Below are positions 1-9,911 of a stretch of DNA of 64,000 nucleotides, one piece after another. The position numbers and the translations under genes are program-made. The stretch is from the NCBI RefSeq assembly GCF_000237995.1, contig NC_016605.1, positions 558,001 through 622,000 of the forward strand, given 5' to 3'. Each line of letters starts with the position of its first letter. Within the stretch, counting starts at the first letter, position 1. Below the pieces are notes generated by a model, which saw only the letters and a list, made by a program, of their open reading frames with translations, made no database searches and had not been told where the DNA came from. This stretch comes from Pediococcus claussenii ATCC BAA-344 (GTDB lineage Bacteria; Bacillota; Bacilli; Lactobacillales; Lactobacillaceae).

Positions 1-978
<978 letters not shown>

Positions 979-995
979 TTATTATTTGTAATTTG

Positions 996-1026
996 AAAGT
1001 CGAATCTTATTGATTCGACTTTTTTT
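996..1026 (+). terminator. Rho-independent terminator of eno
   Basis: An 11-bp perfect stem (aaagtcgaatc with gattcgacttt), a 5-nt loop and a T run sit 17 nt after the eno stop codon. Confidence 0.9.
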
Positions 1027-1037
1027 GTTGATTTAAA

Positions 1038-1066
1038 TTGACACAAACTATTTAACGTATTAATAT
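1038..1066 (+). promoter_or_regulatory. Sigma-A promoter for the unknown gene at 1105
   Basis: TTGACA (1038-1043), a 17-nt spacer and TAATAT (1061-1066) form a near-consensus housekeeping promoter. A cre-like sequence, TTGTAAACGAAAGCGT (1071-1086), lies at the expected transcription start. It matches the CcpA consensus except for one position in the terminal CA, so carbon control is possible but unproven. Confidence 0.7.
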
Positions 1067-1104
1067 ATATTTGTAAACGAAAGCGTTAAATAGAGGGTGA
1101 TATA

Positions 1105-1722
1105 ATGCATGATGTTGATACAGGAATTTTTAATACACAAAATCCAGTTATTTTTTCAATTACAAAAGTTAATTATCAAAGATATATGACACGCGCTCAG
1201 ATTAAGGTTAACGATATGTCATTTCCTGAAAATGATGTTCGTCCTAAGTTGCTTATTGAAGGAGCAATAAAATTGGGAAGAATGGTTCAACGTGGTGGAA
1301 TGAATAACGGACAAGTTAACTTTAATGCAGATAATTTTACATTAGCAGATGATGCGGGTGAAGGATTAGCCGAGTATAAATATACTGATGTTGATTGGAT
1401 TCAAGTTGGAGCTGTAATTTCAGAGGAGTTGAGTGGTTATCCTTTTGGATATTTATGGATGTTAATTACAGTTAAAGCAGGTGACGGGGAATTTCACATA
1501 TTGAATTCTGATTTTAAAGTGTTGGATCAGTTGTTGCCACTTTGGAAAGATAAGCAAATAGTAGTTGAAGATCCACTAAGTGTAGTTCAAGAATGGCAGA
1601 ATTATAACGAAAACGTTGATACTTTTAAAAAGTATTTTACAAATAAATATGAAAATCTACGTAAAAATACAAATTATCCAGTTGTAATTAAAGGAGAAAA
1701 CCCAGTTTGGGGAGAAGACTAA
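1105..1722 (+). CDS. Conserved hypothetical protein, 205 aa
   Basis: I do not recognise this protein. It has no signal peptide or membrane segment and reads as a soluble protein with mixed alpha/beta composition; the C-terminal ~40 residues are rich in Asn, Lys and Tyr. The ATG at 1105 is preceded by a GAGGGTGAT ribosome binding site. It is a single transcription unit: its own strong promoter lies upstream and secG has its own leader 85 nt downstream. A cre-like site at its transcription start hints at catabolite control. The function is unknown. Confidence 0.75.
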   Translation: MHDVDTGIFNTQNPVIFSITKVNYQRYMTRAQIKVNDMSFPENDVRPKLLIEGAIKLGRMVQRGGMNNGQVNFNADNFTLADDAGEGLAEYKYTDVDWIQVGAVISEELSGYPFGYLWMLITVKAGDGEFHILNSDFKVLDQLLPLWKDKQIVVEDPLSVVQEWQNYNENVDTFKKYFTNKYENLRKNTNYPVVIKGENPVWGED

Positions 1723-1807
1723 TCTTTACTGAATCATAGTGGCATTTATAGCCAAAATATGGTAAATTATAAAGTATGTAATACTACCGCACGAAGGAGA
1801 TTATCCT

Positions 1808-2044
1808 ATGTATTCAACGTTGATGACAGCTTTATTAATTCTTTCAGTAATTATTATCATTGCTGTTTTGATGCAACCTTCAAAGAATGAGAGTTCTCTA
1901 GCTTCACTTTCAGGTGGTGCTAGCGAATTGTTTAGTCAACAAAAAGCCCGTGGCTTTGAGGCTTTTATGCAAAAAGTTACAGCTATTTTGCTTGTGTTGT
2001 TCTTTGTAGTTGCAATCGCTATGGTATATGTATCAGCACATTAG
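1808..2044 (+). CDS. secG: Preprotein translocase subunit SecG
   Basis: SecG is the small auxiliary subunit of the SecYEG translocon in the membrane. The 78-residue length, the two hydrophobic helices (about residues 3-21 and 55-75) and the polar connecting loop with GGASELF and ARGFEAF fit Gram-positive SecG. A strong GAAGGAG site precedes the ATG. The order secG-rnr-smpB is standard in Lactobacillales and Bacillales, which supports the call. Confidence 0.93.
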   Translation: MYSTLMTALLILSVIIIIAVLMQPSKNESSLASLSGGASELFSQQKARGFEAFMQKVTAILLVLFFVVAIAMVYVSAH

Positions 2045-2059
2045 AGAGAATATTCTGAA

Positions 2060-2090
2060 AAAGCGGGGCAAATTGACTTTGTCTCGCTTT
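2060..2090 (+). terminator. Hairpin between secG and rnr
   Basis: A 13-bp stem (2060-2072 with 2078-2090, two G-U pairs) with a 5-nt loop is followed by an interrupted T-rich stretch. It could be a leaky terminator that sets the level of rnr relative to secG. Confidence 0.6.
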
Positions 2091-2113
2091 ATTTTATATA
2101 AATGGAGTAAACA

Positions 2114-4477
2114 ATGGAAAGTAATAAACTACAAGCATCGATTTTAAACTTTTTACAAAAGTTTCCAAAGCGTTCGTTTACGGCTGAAGAAATTTTTAAG
2201 GGATTAGAATTGGAAGGTGCTAGCGTTTTTAATTTATTAGTAAAAGAACTAGCAAAAATGGAGCGTTCTGAGAAAGTCGCTATCACTAGGGAGGACAAGT
2301 TTAAGTTGGCAACGCCAAAGAATCAGTTGCTAGTTGAAGGAGTCTTTCATGGTAATGATCGTGGATTTGGCTTTGTATCGGTTGAAGATGATGATATTGA
2401 CGATATCTACATCAATGAGGATCATACCGCTTACGCCTTAAATAACGATATCGTTGAAGCTAAGATCATTCGTCCATCAAAGAAGGGTGACGATCGTGGA
2501 CCTGAAGGAATTGTCAAAAAAATTGTCGAGCGTAACTTTACGCAGGCAGTAGGTACTTTTGAATATGCACCTGAACCAGATAAAAACGTTTTGGGGCATA
2601 TTGCGATTCGCGACAAAAAACTTTCAAGTTATCAGTTTGACGTCTTAGATGGTGGAATTCATCCTGAAAATGGAGCTGTAATAACTGTTAGTGTTACCCA
2701 ATATCCTAAACCTAATTCACCTAAATTAATTGCGGGTATTGCAGTGGAAACAATCGGGTATAAAGACGATCCTGGGGTCGATATTTTACAGATTATTTAC
2801 CAACACGATGTTCCAGTTGATTTTCCCGAAGATGTTTTGGAAGAAATCAAAGATATTCCGGATTATGTTACGGAAGATGAAAAAGTTGGCCGCGTTGATT
2901 TAACTGATGAAGTTTTGGTTACAATTGATGGTGATGATTCCAAAGATTTTGATGACGCTGTTGCGGTTACAAAACTTGATAATGGTAATTATCGTTTATT
3001 AGTTAGCATTGCGGACGTTTCACATTATGTTAAAGAGGGATCGCCACTGGATAAAGAAGCCTATCGTCGTAGTACGAGTGTATATCTGACTGATCGGGTT
3101 GTTCCAATGTTACCACGCAAGTTATCAAATGGAATTTGTTCTTTAAATCCTGATGTCGAACGTCTTTCAATGACCAGTGAAATGGAAATAAATCCAGAAG
3201 GTAAAACTGTTAAACACCGAATTTACCCGAGCGTTATGCGGTCACATGCTCGCTTAACATATAATAATGTGAATAAAATCTTAGAGTCGGACGACGAAAA
3301 GACACGTGAACGTTATGCAGATCTAGTTCCAATGTTAGAATTGATGGCAGAACTTCATAAGATTCTTTTAAAGAAGCGTAAACATCGTGGGGCTATTGAG
3401 TTTGATGATAATGAGGCTCAAATCATCGTTGACGAAACTGGTCATCCAACTGATATTAAGATTAGAGTACGTGGAACTTCCGAACGAATGATTGAATCAT
3501 TTATGTTGGAAGCAAATGAAACAGTTGCGGAACATTATTATTCTGAGCATGTTCCTTTCTTATATCGTGTGCATGAAACTCCAGATGGAGAAAGAATGTT
3601 GTCATTTTTTGAATTTTTGACAAATTTTGGTCATGTTGTAAAGGGAAGCCCTAAGGATTTAAAGCCCAAAATGCTGCAAGGAGTTTTGAAGCAGGTTGCT
3701 GGTACACCGGAAGAAGCAATGATTTCGGTAATGATGTTACGAAGTATGAAACAAGCCAAGTATGATGCACAATCGCTAGGACATTTTGGATTAGCTGCTA
3801 AGTATTATACTCATTTCACTTCGCCGATTCGACGTTATCCTGATTTATTTGTTCATCGGTTGATTCGCCATTATCGTGATGATGGAATATCAGAGGAATC
3901 TCAAAGTAAGTATATTGCGGTACTGCCTGAAATTGCTGAACATACCTCTAAACTAGAAAGACGAGCTGTTGATACTGAACGTGATGTTGACGCCATGAAG
4001 AAGGCTGAATTTATGGGTGATCATGTTGGCGAACAATTCCATGCGGTTGTTAGCTCTGTAATGAAGTTTGGTTTATTCGTTGAACTGGAAAACACAGTTG
4101 AAGGGCTAATCCATATTAGTACCATGAAAGATGACTATTATGAATACGTTGAAAGTCAATTGGCACTGGTGGGGCGTAATACTCGAAGAACGTTCCAGAT
4201 TGGGCAAGAGATTGATATTCAATTAATGCGGGTTGATAAAGATCAAGCAGAGGTAGACTTTGAGTTACTTCACCCTGAAAATACTCCAACCAGTGATATT
4301 CAATTACCACCACGTCAACAACGACCACGTAATGGTGGTAACAGAGGGAATCATAGTAATGGGAATCGTAATTTTAATAAAAACAATGGTTCCAAAAATG
4401 GTAATCATAAACCATTTTATAAAGATAAGAATTTAAAGAATAGACAACAAAGTGGGAATTCTAAAGCAACACACTAA
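2114..4477 (+). CDS. rnr: Ribonuclease R (3'-5' exoribonuclease)
   Basis: RNase R degrades structured RNA from the 3' end and takes part in tmRNA-linked decay of mRNAs from stalled ribosomes. Domains in order: an N-terminal winged helix (about 8-65), a cold-shock OB fold (NDRGFGFVSV, about 81-90), the RNB catalytic domain with its acidic cluster DGDDSKDFDDAV (about 272-283), and an S1 domain (about 640-720, FHAVVSSVMKFGLFVEL). The last ~60 residues are a basic tail rich in Asn, Gly, Arg and Lys, as expected for RNA binding. The full length of 787 aa is normal. smpB follows after 20 nt, a functional pairing with tmRNA. Confidence 0.97.
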   Translation: MESNKLQASILNFLQKFPKRSFTAEEIFKGLELEGASVFNLLVKELAKMERSEKVAITREDKFKLATPKNQLLVEGVFHGNDRGFGFVSVEDDDIDDIYINEDHTAYALNNDIVEAKIIRPSKKGDDRGPEGIVKKIVERNFTQAVGTFEYAPEPDKNVLGHIAIRDKKLSSYQFDVLDGGIHPENGAVITVSVTQYPKPNSPKLIAGIAVETIGYKDDPGVDILQIIYQHDVPVDFPEDVLEEIKDIPDYVTEDEKVGRVDLTDEVLVTIDGDDSKDFDDAVAVTKLDNGNYRLLVSIADVSHYVKEGSPLDKEAYRRSTSVYLTDRVVPMLPRKLSNGICSLNPDVERLSMTSEMEINPEGKTVKHRIYPSVMRSHARLTYNNVNKILESDDEKTRERYADLVPMLELMAELHKILLKKRKHRGAIEFDDNEAQIIVDETGHPTDIKIRVRGTSERMIESFMLEANETVAEHYYSEHVPFLYRVHETPDGERMLSFFEFLTNFGHVVKGSPKDLKPKMLQGVLKQVAGTPEEAMISVMMLRSMKQAKYDAQSLGHFGLAAKYYTHFTSPIRRYPDLFVHRLIRHYRDDGISEESQSKYIAVLPEIAEHTSKLERRAVDTERDVDAMKKAEFMGDHVGEQFHAVVSSVMKFGLFVELENTVEGLIHISTMKDDYYEYVESQLALVGRNTRRTFQIGQEIDIQLMRVDKDQAEVDFELLHPENTPTSDIQLPPRQQRPRNGGNRGNHSNGNRNFNKNNGSKNGNHKPFYKDKNLKNRQQSGNSKATH

Positions 4478-4497
4478 TCTATTTTTGGAGGTGACTT

Positions 4498-4971
4498 ATG
4501 GCCAAAAAGATTAAAGCCAAAGACGACTCTCTGGCACAAAATAAAAAGGCGCGTCATGATTATGCTATTTCAGATACGGTTGAAGCGGGTATTGCATTAA
4601 CTGGAACTGAGATTAAGTCGGTTAGGGAGCGTAGAATTACGCTACGTGACGGATTTGTTCAAGTTAGAAATGACGAAGCATATTTGATGAATGTTAACAT
4701 TAGCGAATATGCTGAGGGTAATCAGTTTAATCATGATCCATTGCGAAATCGAAAGCTACTTTTGCATAAAAAGCAGATATTAGCGTTAGAAGAACAAACT
4801 AAGAATAAGGGAATTACAATTGTCCCCTTGAAGGTTTATTTAAAAAAAGGTTTTGCAAAGGTTTTGATTGGAGTAGCCAAAGGTAAGCGTGAATACGATA
4901 AACGACAGGATATCAAGAAACGCGATCAACAAAGAGAAATTGAGCGGACTCTGAGAAGACGGGCTAAATAA
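4498..4971 (+). CDS. smpB: SsrA-binding protein SmpB
   Basis: SmpB binds tmRNA and positions it on stalled ribosomes for trans-translation. The 157-residue protein shows family features: the N-terminal [10 protein letters not shown], the [20 protein letters not shown] core, and a basic C-terminal tail ending in RRRAK that enters the ribosomal mRNA channel. A GGAGGTGA site precedes the ATG, and the gene lies 20 nt after rnr in the same operon. Its RNA partner, ssrA, is 27 kb downstream at 32129. Confidence 0.97.
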   Translation: MAKKIKAKDDSLAQNKKARHDYAISDTVEAGIALTGTEIKSVRERRITLRDGFVQVRNDEAYLMNVNISEYAEGNQFNHDPLRNRKLLLHKKQILALEEQTKNKGITIVPLKVYLKKGFAKVLIGVAKGKREYDKRQDIKKRDQQREIERTLRRRAK

Positions 4972-4986
4972 TGTGAAAAATAAAAA

Positions 4987-5022
4987 AGATCCAGAGCATA
5001 TAATCAGCTCTGGATCTTTTTT
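4987..5022. terminator. Bidirectional terminator between smpB and gntP
   Basis: An 11-bp perfect stem (agatccagagc with gctctggatct) is flanked by an A run on the left and a T run on the right, so it can end both the rightward smpB and the leftward gluconate transcripts. Confidence 0.9.
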
Positions 5023-5023
5023 A

Positions 5024-6379
5024 TTAGTGAAATACCATATTAAGCATTAATACACCTACAAGTCCACAGAATGCGATGATCGTTTCAAGAACTGTCCAGG
5101 TTAGTAATGTTTGCTTAATAGATAGGTTGAAGTATTCTTTAAACATCCAAAAGCCTGCATCATTTACATGAGAAGCTGCAACACTTCCAGAACCAATTGC
5201 AATAACCATTAAGGCAGGATCGACTCCGGTTTGAGTCATTAGTGGAGCAACTAACCCTGCTGCAGTTAACGCGGCCACTGTGGCCGAGCCAAGGGATACA
5301 CGTAGTAGTACAGCTACTAACCATCCGAGTAGGAGGGGGGAAATACTACTTCCAACAAACATTTTAGCAACGGCAGCACCCACACCACCATCGATTAATA
5401 TTTGTTTAAAAGCACCACCACCACCAATGATTAGCAAAAGCATAGCGATGGAACGGACAGCTTCTTCAATTGTTTCAGTAATTTGTGCATTATTTTTATG
5501 CTGATGAGCGCCCATTGCCCAAAGTGCAAACAATAGTGAAATTAGCATTGCGATACCAGGCGAACCAATCAATTGAACAATTTGGTCAACTATATCTGGA
5601 TGTTTTGGAGTAACCCCCTTGTTGATAACCAGTTCATAAACTGTGGTGATTGTCATAAGGATTACTGGAAACAGGGATGTTAAAACGCTTAGTCCAAAGC
5701 TTGGTGCTTCCGAAATATTAAATCGGCGTTGTTTACCAACTTTAGATAAATCAGGTTTGCCTGTGAACGCATCTGGAACAAATTTTTGAGCAACTTTTGA
5801 GAAGAGGGGACCAGCTATATAAACCGTTGGAATCGCAATAATTATTCCAAAAAGTAATACATGCCCAACATTAGCACCTAATGTAGTTGCAATTGCAGTT
5901 GGTGCTGGATGTGGTGGCAGAAAGCCATGTGTTACCGAGAGGGCAGCACCCATTGGAATACCTAAATAAAGAATTGGAACCTGAGCTTCGATTGCGATAG
6001 CGAATACAATTGGAATCAGAAGTACGATTCCAACCTCAAAAAACAATGCAAGACCAATAATGAACGAAGCAATCACAATTGCGATTTGCAGTCTTTTGCG
6101 TCCGAAAAAGTCAATTAAGGTAGTTGAAATCGTATAAGCGCCACCGGCATCAGCAACTAAACGACCTAGAATCGCACCAAAACCGAAAACAAGAGCTAAT
6201 TCTCCGAGCTGTCCGCCAATACCATTTTGAATACTGGTAGCAATCTTTTCTAAGGGCATGCCCAGCCCTATTCCTACTAGTACAGCTGTAAGGATTAGTG
6301 CAATATAAGTATTAAATTTGAATTTTATTATTAATAGTAATAGGAAAATAATCCCAATTGTAAGAACGATAAATGGCAT
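5024..6379 (-). CDS. gntP: Gluconate:H+ symporter, GntP family
   Basis: This 451-residue, highly hydrophobic protein with about 12 membrane helices belongs to the GntP permease family, which imports gluconate with protons. Family-typical segments include the HGFLPPHPAP region and the SLGSATVAALTAAG stretch. It starts 1 nt after the kinase stop codon, so transport and phosphorylation are co-expressed. It is the last gene of the operon and ends at a bidirectional terminator. The substrate is supported by the two enzymes upstream. Confidence 0.93.
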   Translation of the reverse strand: MPFIVLTIGIIFLLLLIIKFKFNTYIALILTAVLVGIGLGMPLEKIATSIQNGIGGQLGELALVFGFGAILGRLVADAGGAYTISTTLIDFFGRKRLQIAIVIASFIIGLALFFEVGIVLLIPIVFAIAIEAQVPILYLGIPMGAALSVTHGFLPPHPAPTAIATTLGANVGHVLLFGIIIAIPTVYIAGPLFSKVAQKFVPDAFTGKPDLSKVGKQRRFNISEAPSFGLSVLTSLFPVILMTITTVYELVINKGVTPKHPDIVDQIVQLIGSPGIAMLISLLFALWAMGAHQHKNNAQITETIEEAVRSIAMLLLIIGGGGAFKQILIDGGVGAAVAKMFVGSSISPLLLGWLVAVLLRVSLGSATVAALTAAGLVAPLMTQTGVDPALMVIAIGSGSVAASHVNDAGFWMFKEYFNLSIKQTLLTWTVLETIIAFCGLVGVLMLNMVFH

Positions 6380-6380
6380 T

Positions 6381-7916
6381 TTAATCCATCTCCTGACTTA
6401 GATTCCGTTGGTAATGAGCCAAATCATGGTAGATGGGCTCAAGTTGCTTCCCTACAAGTTCGTATATTTTATTAACCTGTACATATTGTTTATGATTTTC
6501 GCTGATAGGTGCATATTCTTTTGTATTACCGATCATGTCATGAACTTTATCAATGCTGTTTATTTCACCATGAGCCTTTAATCCCAGTACAGCAGCAGCA
6601 AGACAGGAGCTTTCAAAGCTTTCTGGAATGGTAATCGGAATACCAATTACGTCAGTTAAAATTTGGCGCCAGAGGGTAGAGCGGGCAAAGCCTCCAGTGG
6701 CCCTAATCTCGTTTACTTTAGTTGCTGATTCAGTGAGTTTTAATACCTGATTTAGGTTAAGGACGATGCCTTCTAATACCGCGCGGGCAATGTCGGCTCG
6801 GGTGTGGGAAGTTGTTAGGCCAATCATTGAACCACGAGCGTCTGTGTTCCAAAGAGGCGCACGTTCACCACTAAAATAAGGATGAAAAATAATTCCATGG
6901 GAACCAATTGGAACGTTAGCTGCATCTTTAGTGATACGATCATATGGATCTCGTTTGTTTTGGATTTCTTCGTTGCTTTCATTATCATAAATATAATCAC
7001 GAACCCAGCGGAACACTTGTCCGCCATTATTAACGGGTCCACCGATGATCCAATGATCTTTTGCAACGTAGTAACAGAATAAACGCCCTTCTGGATCAAG
7101 ATATGGTTTGTTAGACATAACGCGAACAGCACCAGAGGTTCCGATTGTGATTGCTGCAACTCCTGTTCTATCGGCTCCTACCCCTAAGTTTGAAAGGGCC
7201 CCATCACTTGCTCCCATTGTTACAGCAGCATTTTGGTTTAAATTGATCTTTTTGGCTGCTTCAGATGTTAAGTGATCAATGGTGTAATCAGTATCAACTA
7301 ATTCAGGAAGCTGATCACGGGTGGCCTTTGTCAGGCTGAGAGCCTGATCGTCCCAATCGAATGTATGCAGGTTGAAGTATCCGGTTGCATTTGCAATTGA
7401 ATATTCCATTTTCATTTCGCCAGTTAAACGGTAAATAATATACTCTTTAATACCAATAATCCAACGAGATTTAACTAACAAATCTGCATTTTCTTCTGAT
7501 AGCCAAATCAGTTTGGAAAGGGGACTCATCGGATGAATTGGTGTGCCAGTTGCTTCGTAAATTTTTTGACCAAGTTCAGAATTTTTTAGTTTAGTCGCAT
7601 ACTTAACAGCACGATTATCTGCCCATGTAATCACTCGAGTTAATGGTATGTTATTTTCATCTAATAACAACAAGCTGTGCATGGCAGACGAGAAGGAGAT
7701 TCCAATAATTTGATCCTTATCAACCTCTTCTCCTACAGATTTAATGGTCTTTACAACGGCATTCCAAATTTCCTCAGGATTTTCCTCGGCCATATCTGGT
7801 TTGTCATGGTAAAGGGGATATTCAACGTTCGAATATGCAACAACTTTTCCATCAGTACTGTACAATATTGACTTTGTACTAGTTGTGCCTAAATCGGTTC
7901 CAATTATATATTTCAT
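6381..7916 (-). CDS. gntK: Gluconokinase, FGGY family
   Basis: This kinase phosphorylates gluconate to 6-phosphogluconate. The 511-residue length and motifs are those of FGGY sugar kinases: IGTDLGTTSTKS at the N terminus (phosphate-binding), AVTMGASDGALSNLGVGA and the ITIGTSGA ATP-binding segment in the middle, and ATGGFARSTLWRQILTDVIG with the adenosine motif in the C-terminal lobe. It lies between the permease and a 6-phosphogluconate dehydrogenase, which makes gluconate rather than another polyol the likely substrate. Confidence 0.94.
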   Translation of the reverse strand: MKYIIGTDLGTTSTKSILYSTDGKVVAYSNVEYPLYHDKPDMAEENPEEIWNAVVKTIKSVGEEVDKDQIIGISFSSAMHSLLLLDENNIPLTRVITWADNRAVKYATKLKNSELGQKIYEATGTPIHPMSPLSKLIWLSEENADLLVKSRWIIGIKEYIIYRLTGEMKMEYSIANATGYFNLHTFDWDDQALSLTKATRDQLPELVDTDYTIDHLTSEAAKKINLNQNAAVTMGASDGALSNLGVGADRTGVAAITIGTSGAVRVMSNKPYLDPEGRLFCYYVAKDHWIIGGPVNNGGQVFRWVRDYIYDNESNEEIQNKRDPYDRITKDAANVPIGSHGIIFHPYFSGERAPLWNTDARGSMIGLTTSHTRADIARAVLEGIVLNLNQVLKLTESATKVNEIRATGGFARSTLWRQILTDVIGIPITIPESFESSCLAAAVLGLKAHGEINSIDKVHDMIGNTKEYAPISENHKQYVQVNKIYELVGKQLEPIYHDLAHYQRNLSQEMD

Positions 7917-7921
7917 AATTT

Positions 7922-8818
7922 TTACTCCTTATCAGTTGCATGTCCGCCAAAACCATTCCGGAGAGCCGAAACAACTTTTCCAGAAAATGTATCGTTTTCA
8001 AGTGATCGGTAACGCATTAAGAGTGCCATGGCAATTACAGGAGTGGCAATCTCCTGATTAAGAGCCTCATCCAAGGTCCAACGACCTTCACCAGAAGAAT
8101 GCATGGTTCCCTTAATGTTATCAAGGTTTCCGTCTTCTTTAAAAGCATCTTCTGCAAGCTCCATTAGCCAGCTGCGGATAACAGAGCCGTTATTCCACAC
8201 GCGAGCAACAGCTTCGTTATCGTATTCAAAGGGACTATGTTCCAAAACATCGAACCCTTCTCCAATGGAGGCCATCATGCCGTATTCCACACCGTTATGT
8301 ACCATTTTTAGATAATGACCACTACCGGCTTTTCCTGTGTATAAGTATCCATTTTTGGCAGCAATTGCCTTGAAAAGAGGTTCGATGATCTTAAATGCTT
8401 CTGCATCTCCACCTATCATAAAGTTTCCGTCGTTACGTGCGCCACTCATTCCACCTGAAGTACCGACATCAAAGAAATGAATTCCTTTTTCAGTAAATAG
8501 TTCATTATGTTTGATACTATCTTTGTAAAAGGAATTTCCGCCATCAATTATAATATCGTTTTTGGAAAGTTTTTCAGATAATTCGGTTAAAACGCTATCA
8601 GTTGGTTTGCCTGATGGTACCATTGCCCAAACAATCTTTTGCTCATCAAGTTGTGATAAAAGGTTGTCCATGTTTGAGGCTGTCATAATGTCTAGATTTT
8701 GCGCCTCTTTTAGATTTTTAGAATCCAAATCAAATCCAATAGGCTGATGTTTATTTTCTTTCATGTTTAAAGCCAGATTCATACCCATTTTTCCTAAACC
8801 AATTACTCCAACTTTCAT
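7922..8818 (-). CDS. gnd: 6-phosphogluconate dehydrogenase, short (NAD-type) form
   Basis: The enzyme oxidatively decarboxylates 6-phosphogluconate to ribulose 5-phosphate. At 298 aa it belongs to the short class (about 300 aa) rather than the ~470-aa classical enzyme; short forms generally favour NAD. Evidence: the N-terminal Rossmann motif GVIGLGKMGMNLA, the substrate signature with DGGNSFYKDS and GTSGGMSGARNG-like GTSGGMSGARND, and the catalytic lysine segment GSGHYLKMVHNGVEYGMM. It is the first gene of the operon, 5 nt before gntK. The promoter lies at 8857-8885. Confidence 0.93.
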   Translation of the reverse strand: MKVGVIGLGKMGMNLALNMKENKHQPIGFDLDSKNLKEAQNLDIMTASNMDNLLSQLDEQKIVWAMVPSGKPTDSVLTELSEKLSKNDIIIDGGNSFYKDSIKHNELFTEKGIHFFDVGTSGGMSGARNDGNFMIGGDAEAFKIIEPLFKAIAAKNGYLYTGKAGSGHYLKMVHNGVEYGMMASIGEGFDVLEHSPFEYDNEAVARVWNNGSVIRSWLMELAEDAFKEDGNLDNIKGTMHSSGEGRWTLDEALNQEIATPVIAMALLMRYRSLENDTFSGKVVSALRNGFGGHATDKE

Positions 8819-8856
8819 ATTTAAAATCCCCTTATATCAATTTTGTATCCGCTATC

Positions 8857-8885
8857 ATTATATTAAAATTATTTTCATAATTCAA
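8857..8885 (-). promoter_or_regulatory. Promoter of the gluconate operon with candidate RpiR operator
   Basis: On the minus strand, TTGAAT (8885-8880), a 17-nt spacer and TATAAT (8862-8857) make a good sigma-A promoter. An inverted pair ATTTTC (8871-8876) and GAAAAT (8886-8891) overlaps the -35 box. It is a plausible binding site for the divergent RpiR regulator; that role is inferred from position only. Confidence 0.7.
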
Positions 8886-8931
8886 GAAAATTTGCTAAAA
8901 TAAGTTTAAGAAATAAAAGAGGTAAAAAATA

Positions 8932-9780
8932 ATGGCCGAAAATGTAAATGTTTCTTCACTAATCAATGCGTATTACTCCCGTTTGAATTTAAAAGAACAG
9001 AGTGTGGCAGATCATATTAGACAGGATCCAATTAAGGTAGTTGAGGGCACAATTTCAGATTTAGCAAAGGAAACTGAAGTTTCGCCTGCAACCATTACAC
9101 GGCTAATCCATCATCTTGATTTTGACAGCTATAGGGATTTCAGAAGTGAGCTAACAAGATTGGTTAACCAAAAGGCTGGTTCTACGATTGATTTTCCTGA
9201 GACATTTGAATCAAGTATGCAAGCAGTCGCACGACGAACCTTTGATGAGGCTAGTATTGCATTTGAGCAAACCGTTAATTTATTAAACGAAGAAACGCTT
9301 ACCGAAATTGTTAATAAGATATCAAATGCTGGTCAAATCGGATTTTATGGTTTGGGTGGTTCTTCTGTAGTAGCTCTTAGTGCGTACCATAAGTTTTTGC
9401 GGACGGGAATTCCTTGTCAACATAACATTGATTTTGATATTCAATTAATGCAAGCTTCACAGATGAAGAAGGGTGACGTGGCGATTATTATTTCTCATAC
9501 TGGACGTAATACGCAGACGGAATTGATTGAAGATGTGCTAGTGGAGCAGGGCGTGACTATTATTGCAATTTCAAGTTTTGCTAATTCACCGATTGCGCAA
9601 AAGGCACGTTATAAATTGATTTCTGTCTCTGAGGAAACAAAAATGCGAATTGAAGGAATTACCTCAGAGCTAGTACAAATTGGACTAATTCAATCTTTGT
9701 TTTTGATGGTGATGATCCAGGATAATACGGGCATTGAGGGAGTTAGAAGGGTAATCAAACGGACCAGAACAAAGAAATAA
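8932..9780 (+). CDS. RpiR-family transcriptional regulator (HTH + SIS)
   Basis: This 282-residue regulator has the RpiR architecture. The N-terminal HTH_6 domain (about 1-80) contains TISDLAKETEVSPATITRLI, and the C-terminal SIS sugar-phosphate sensor domain (about 125-260) contains GFYGLGGSSVVALSAYHKFLR and IIISHTGRNTQTELIE. It is divergent from the gluconate operon with 113 nt between start codons, so it most likely senses 6-phosphogluconate or gluconate and controls that operon. Whether it activates or represses cannot be told from sequence. Confidence 0.92.
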   Translation: MAENVNVSSLINAYYSRLNLKEQSVADHIRQDPIKVVEGTISDLAKETEVSPATITRLIHHLDFDSYRDFRSELTRLVNQKAGSTIDFPETFESSMQAVARRTFDEASIAFEQTVNLLNEETLTEIVNKISNAGQIGFYGLGGSSVVALSAYHKFLRTGIPCQHNIDFDIQLMQASQMKKGDVAIIISHTGRNTQTELIEDVLVEQGVTIIAISSFANSPIAQKARYKLISVSEETKMRIEGITSELVQIGLIQSLFLMVMIQDNTGIEGVRRVIKRTRTKK

Positions 9781-9848
9781 TTTGGGTAAGAAAAAGTATA
9801 AGTGTTATAACCTTTTTAACTTGGGTGCTAAAAAGGATTACGAAAAAC

Positions 9849-9891
9849 TATACCCCAGAAGTTAGTATTTTACTTTAACTTCTGGGGTATA
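9849..9891 (-). terminator. Terminator of the amino acid permease gene
   Basis: A 16-bp perfect stem (tataccccagaagtta with its complement) is followed, in the minus direction, by a T run (complement of cgaaaaa). It may also stop the rightward regulator transcript. Confidence 0.85.
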
Positions 9892-9911
9892 CATTAAACT
9901 TCCATATTTTT

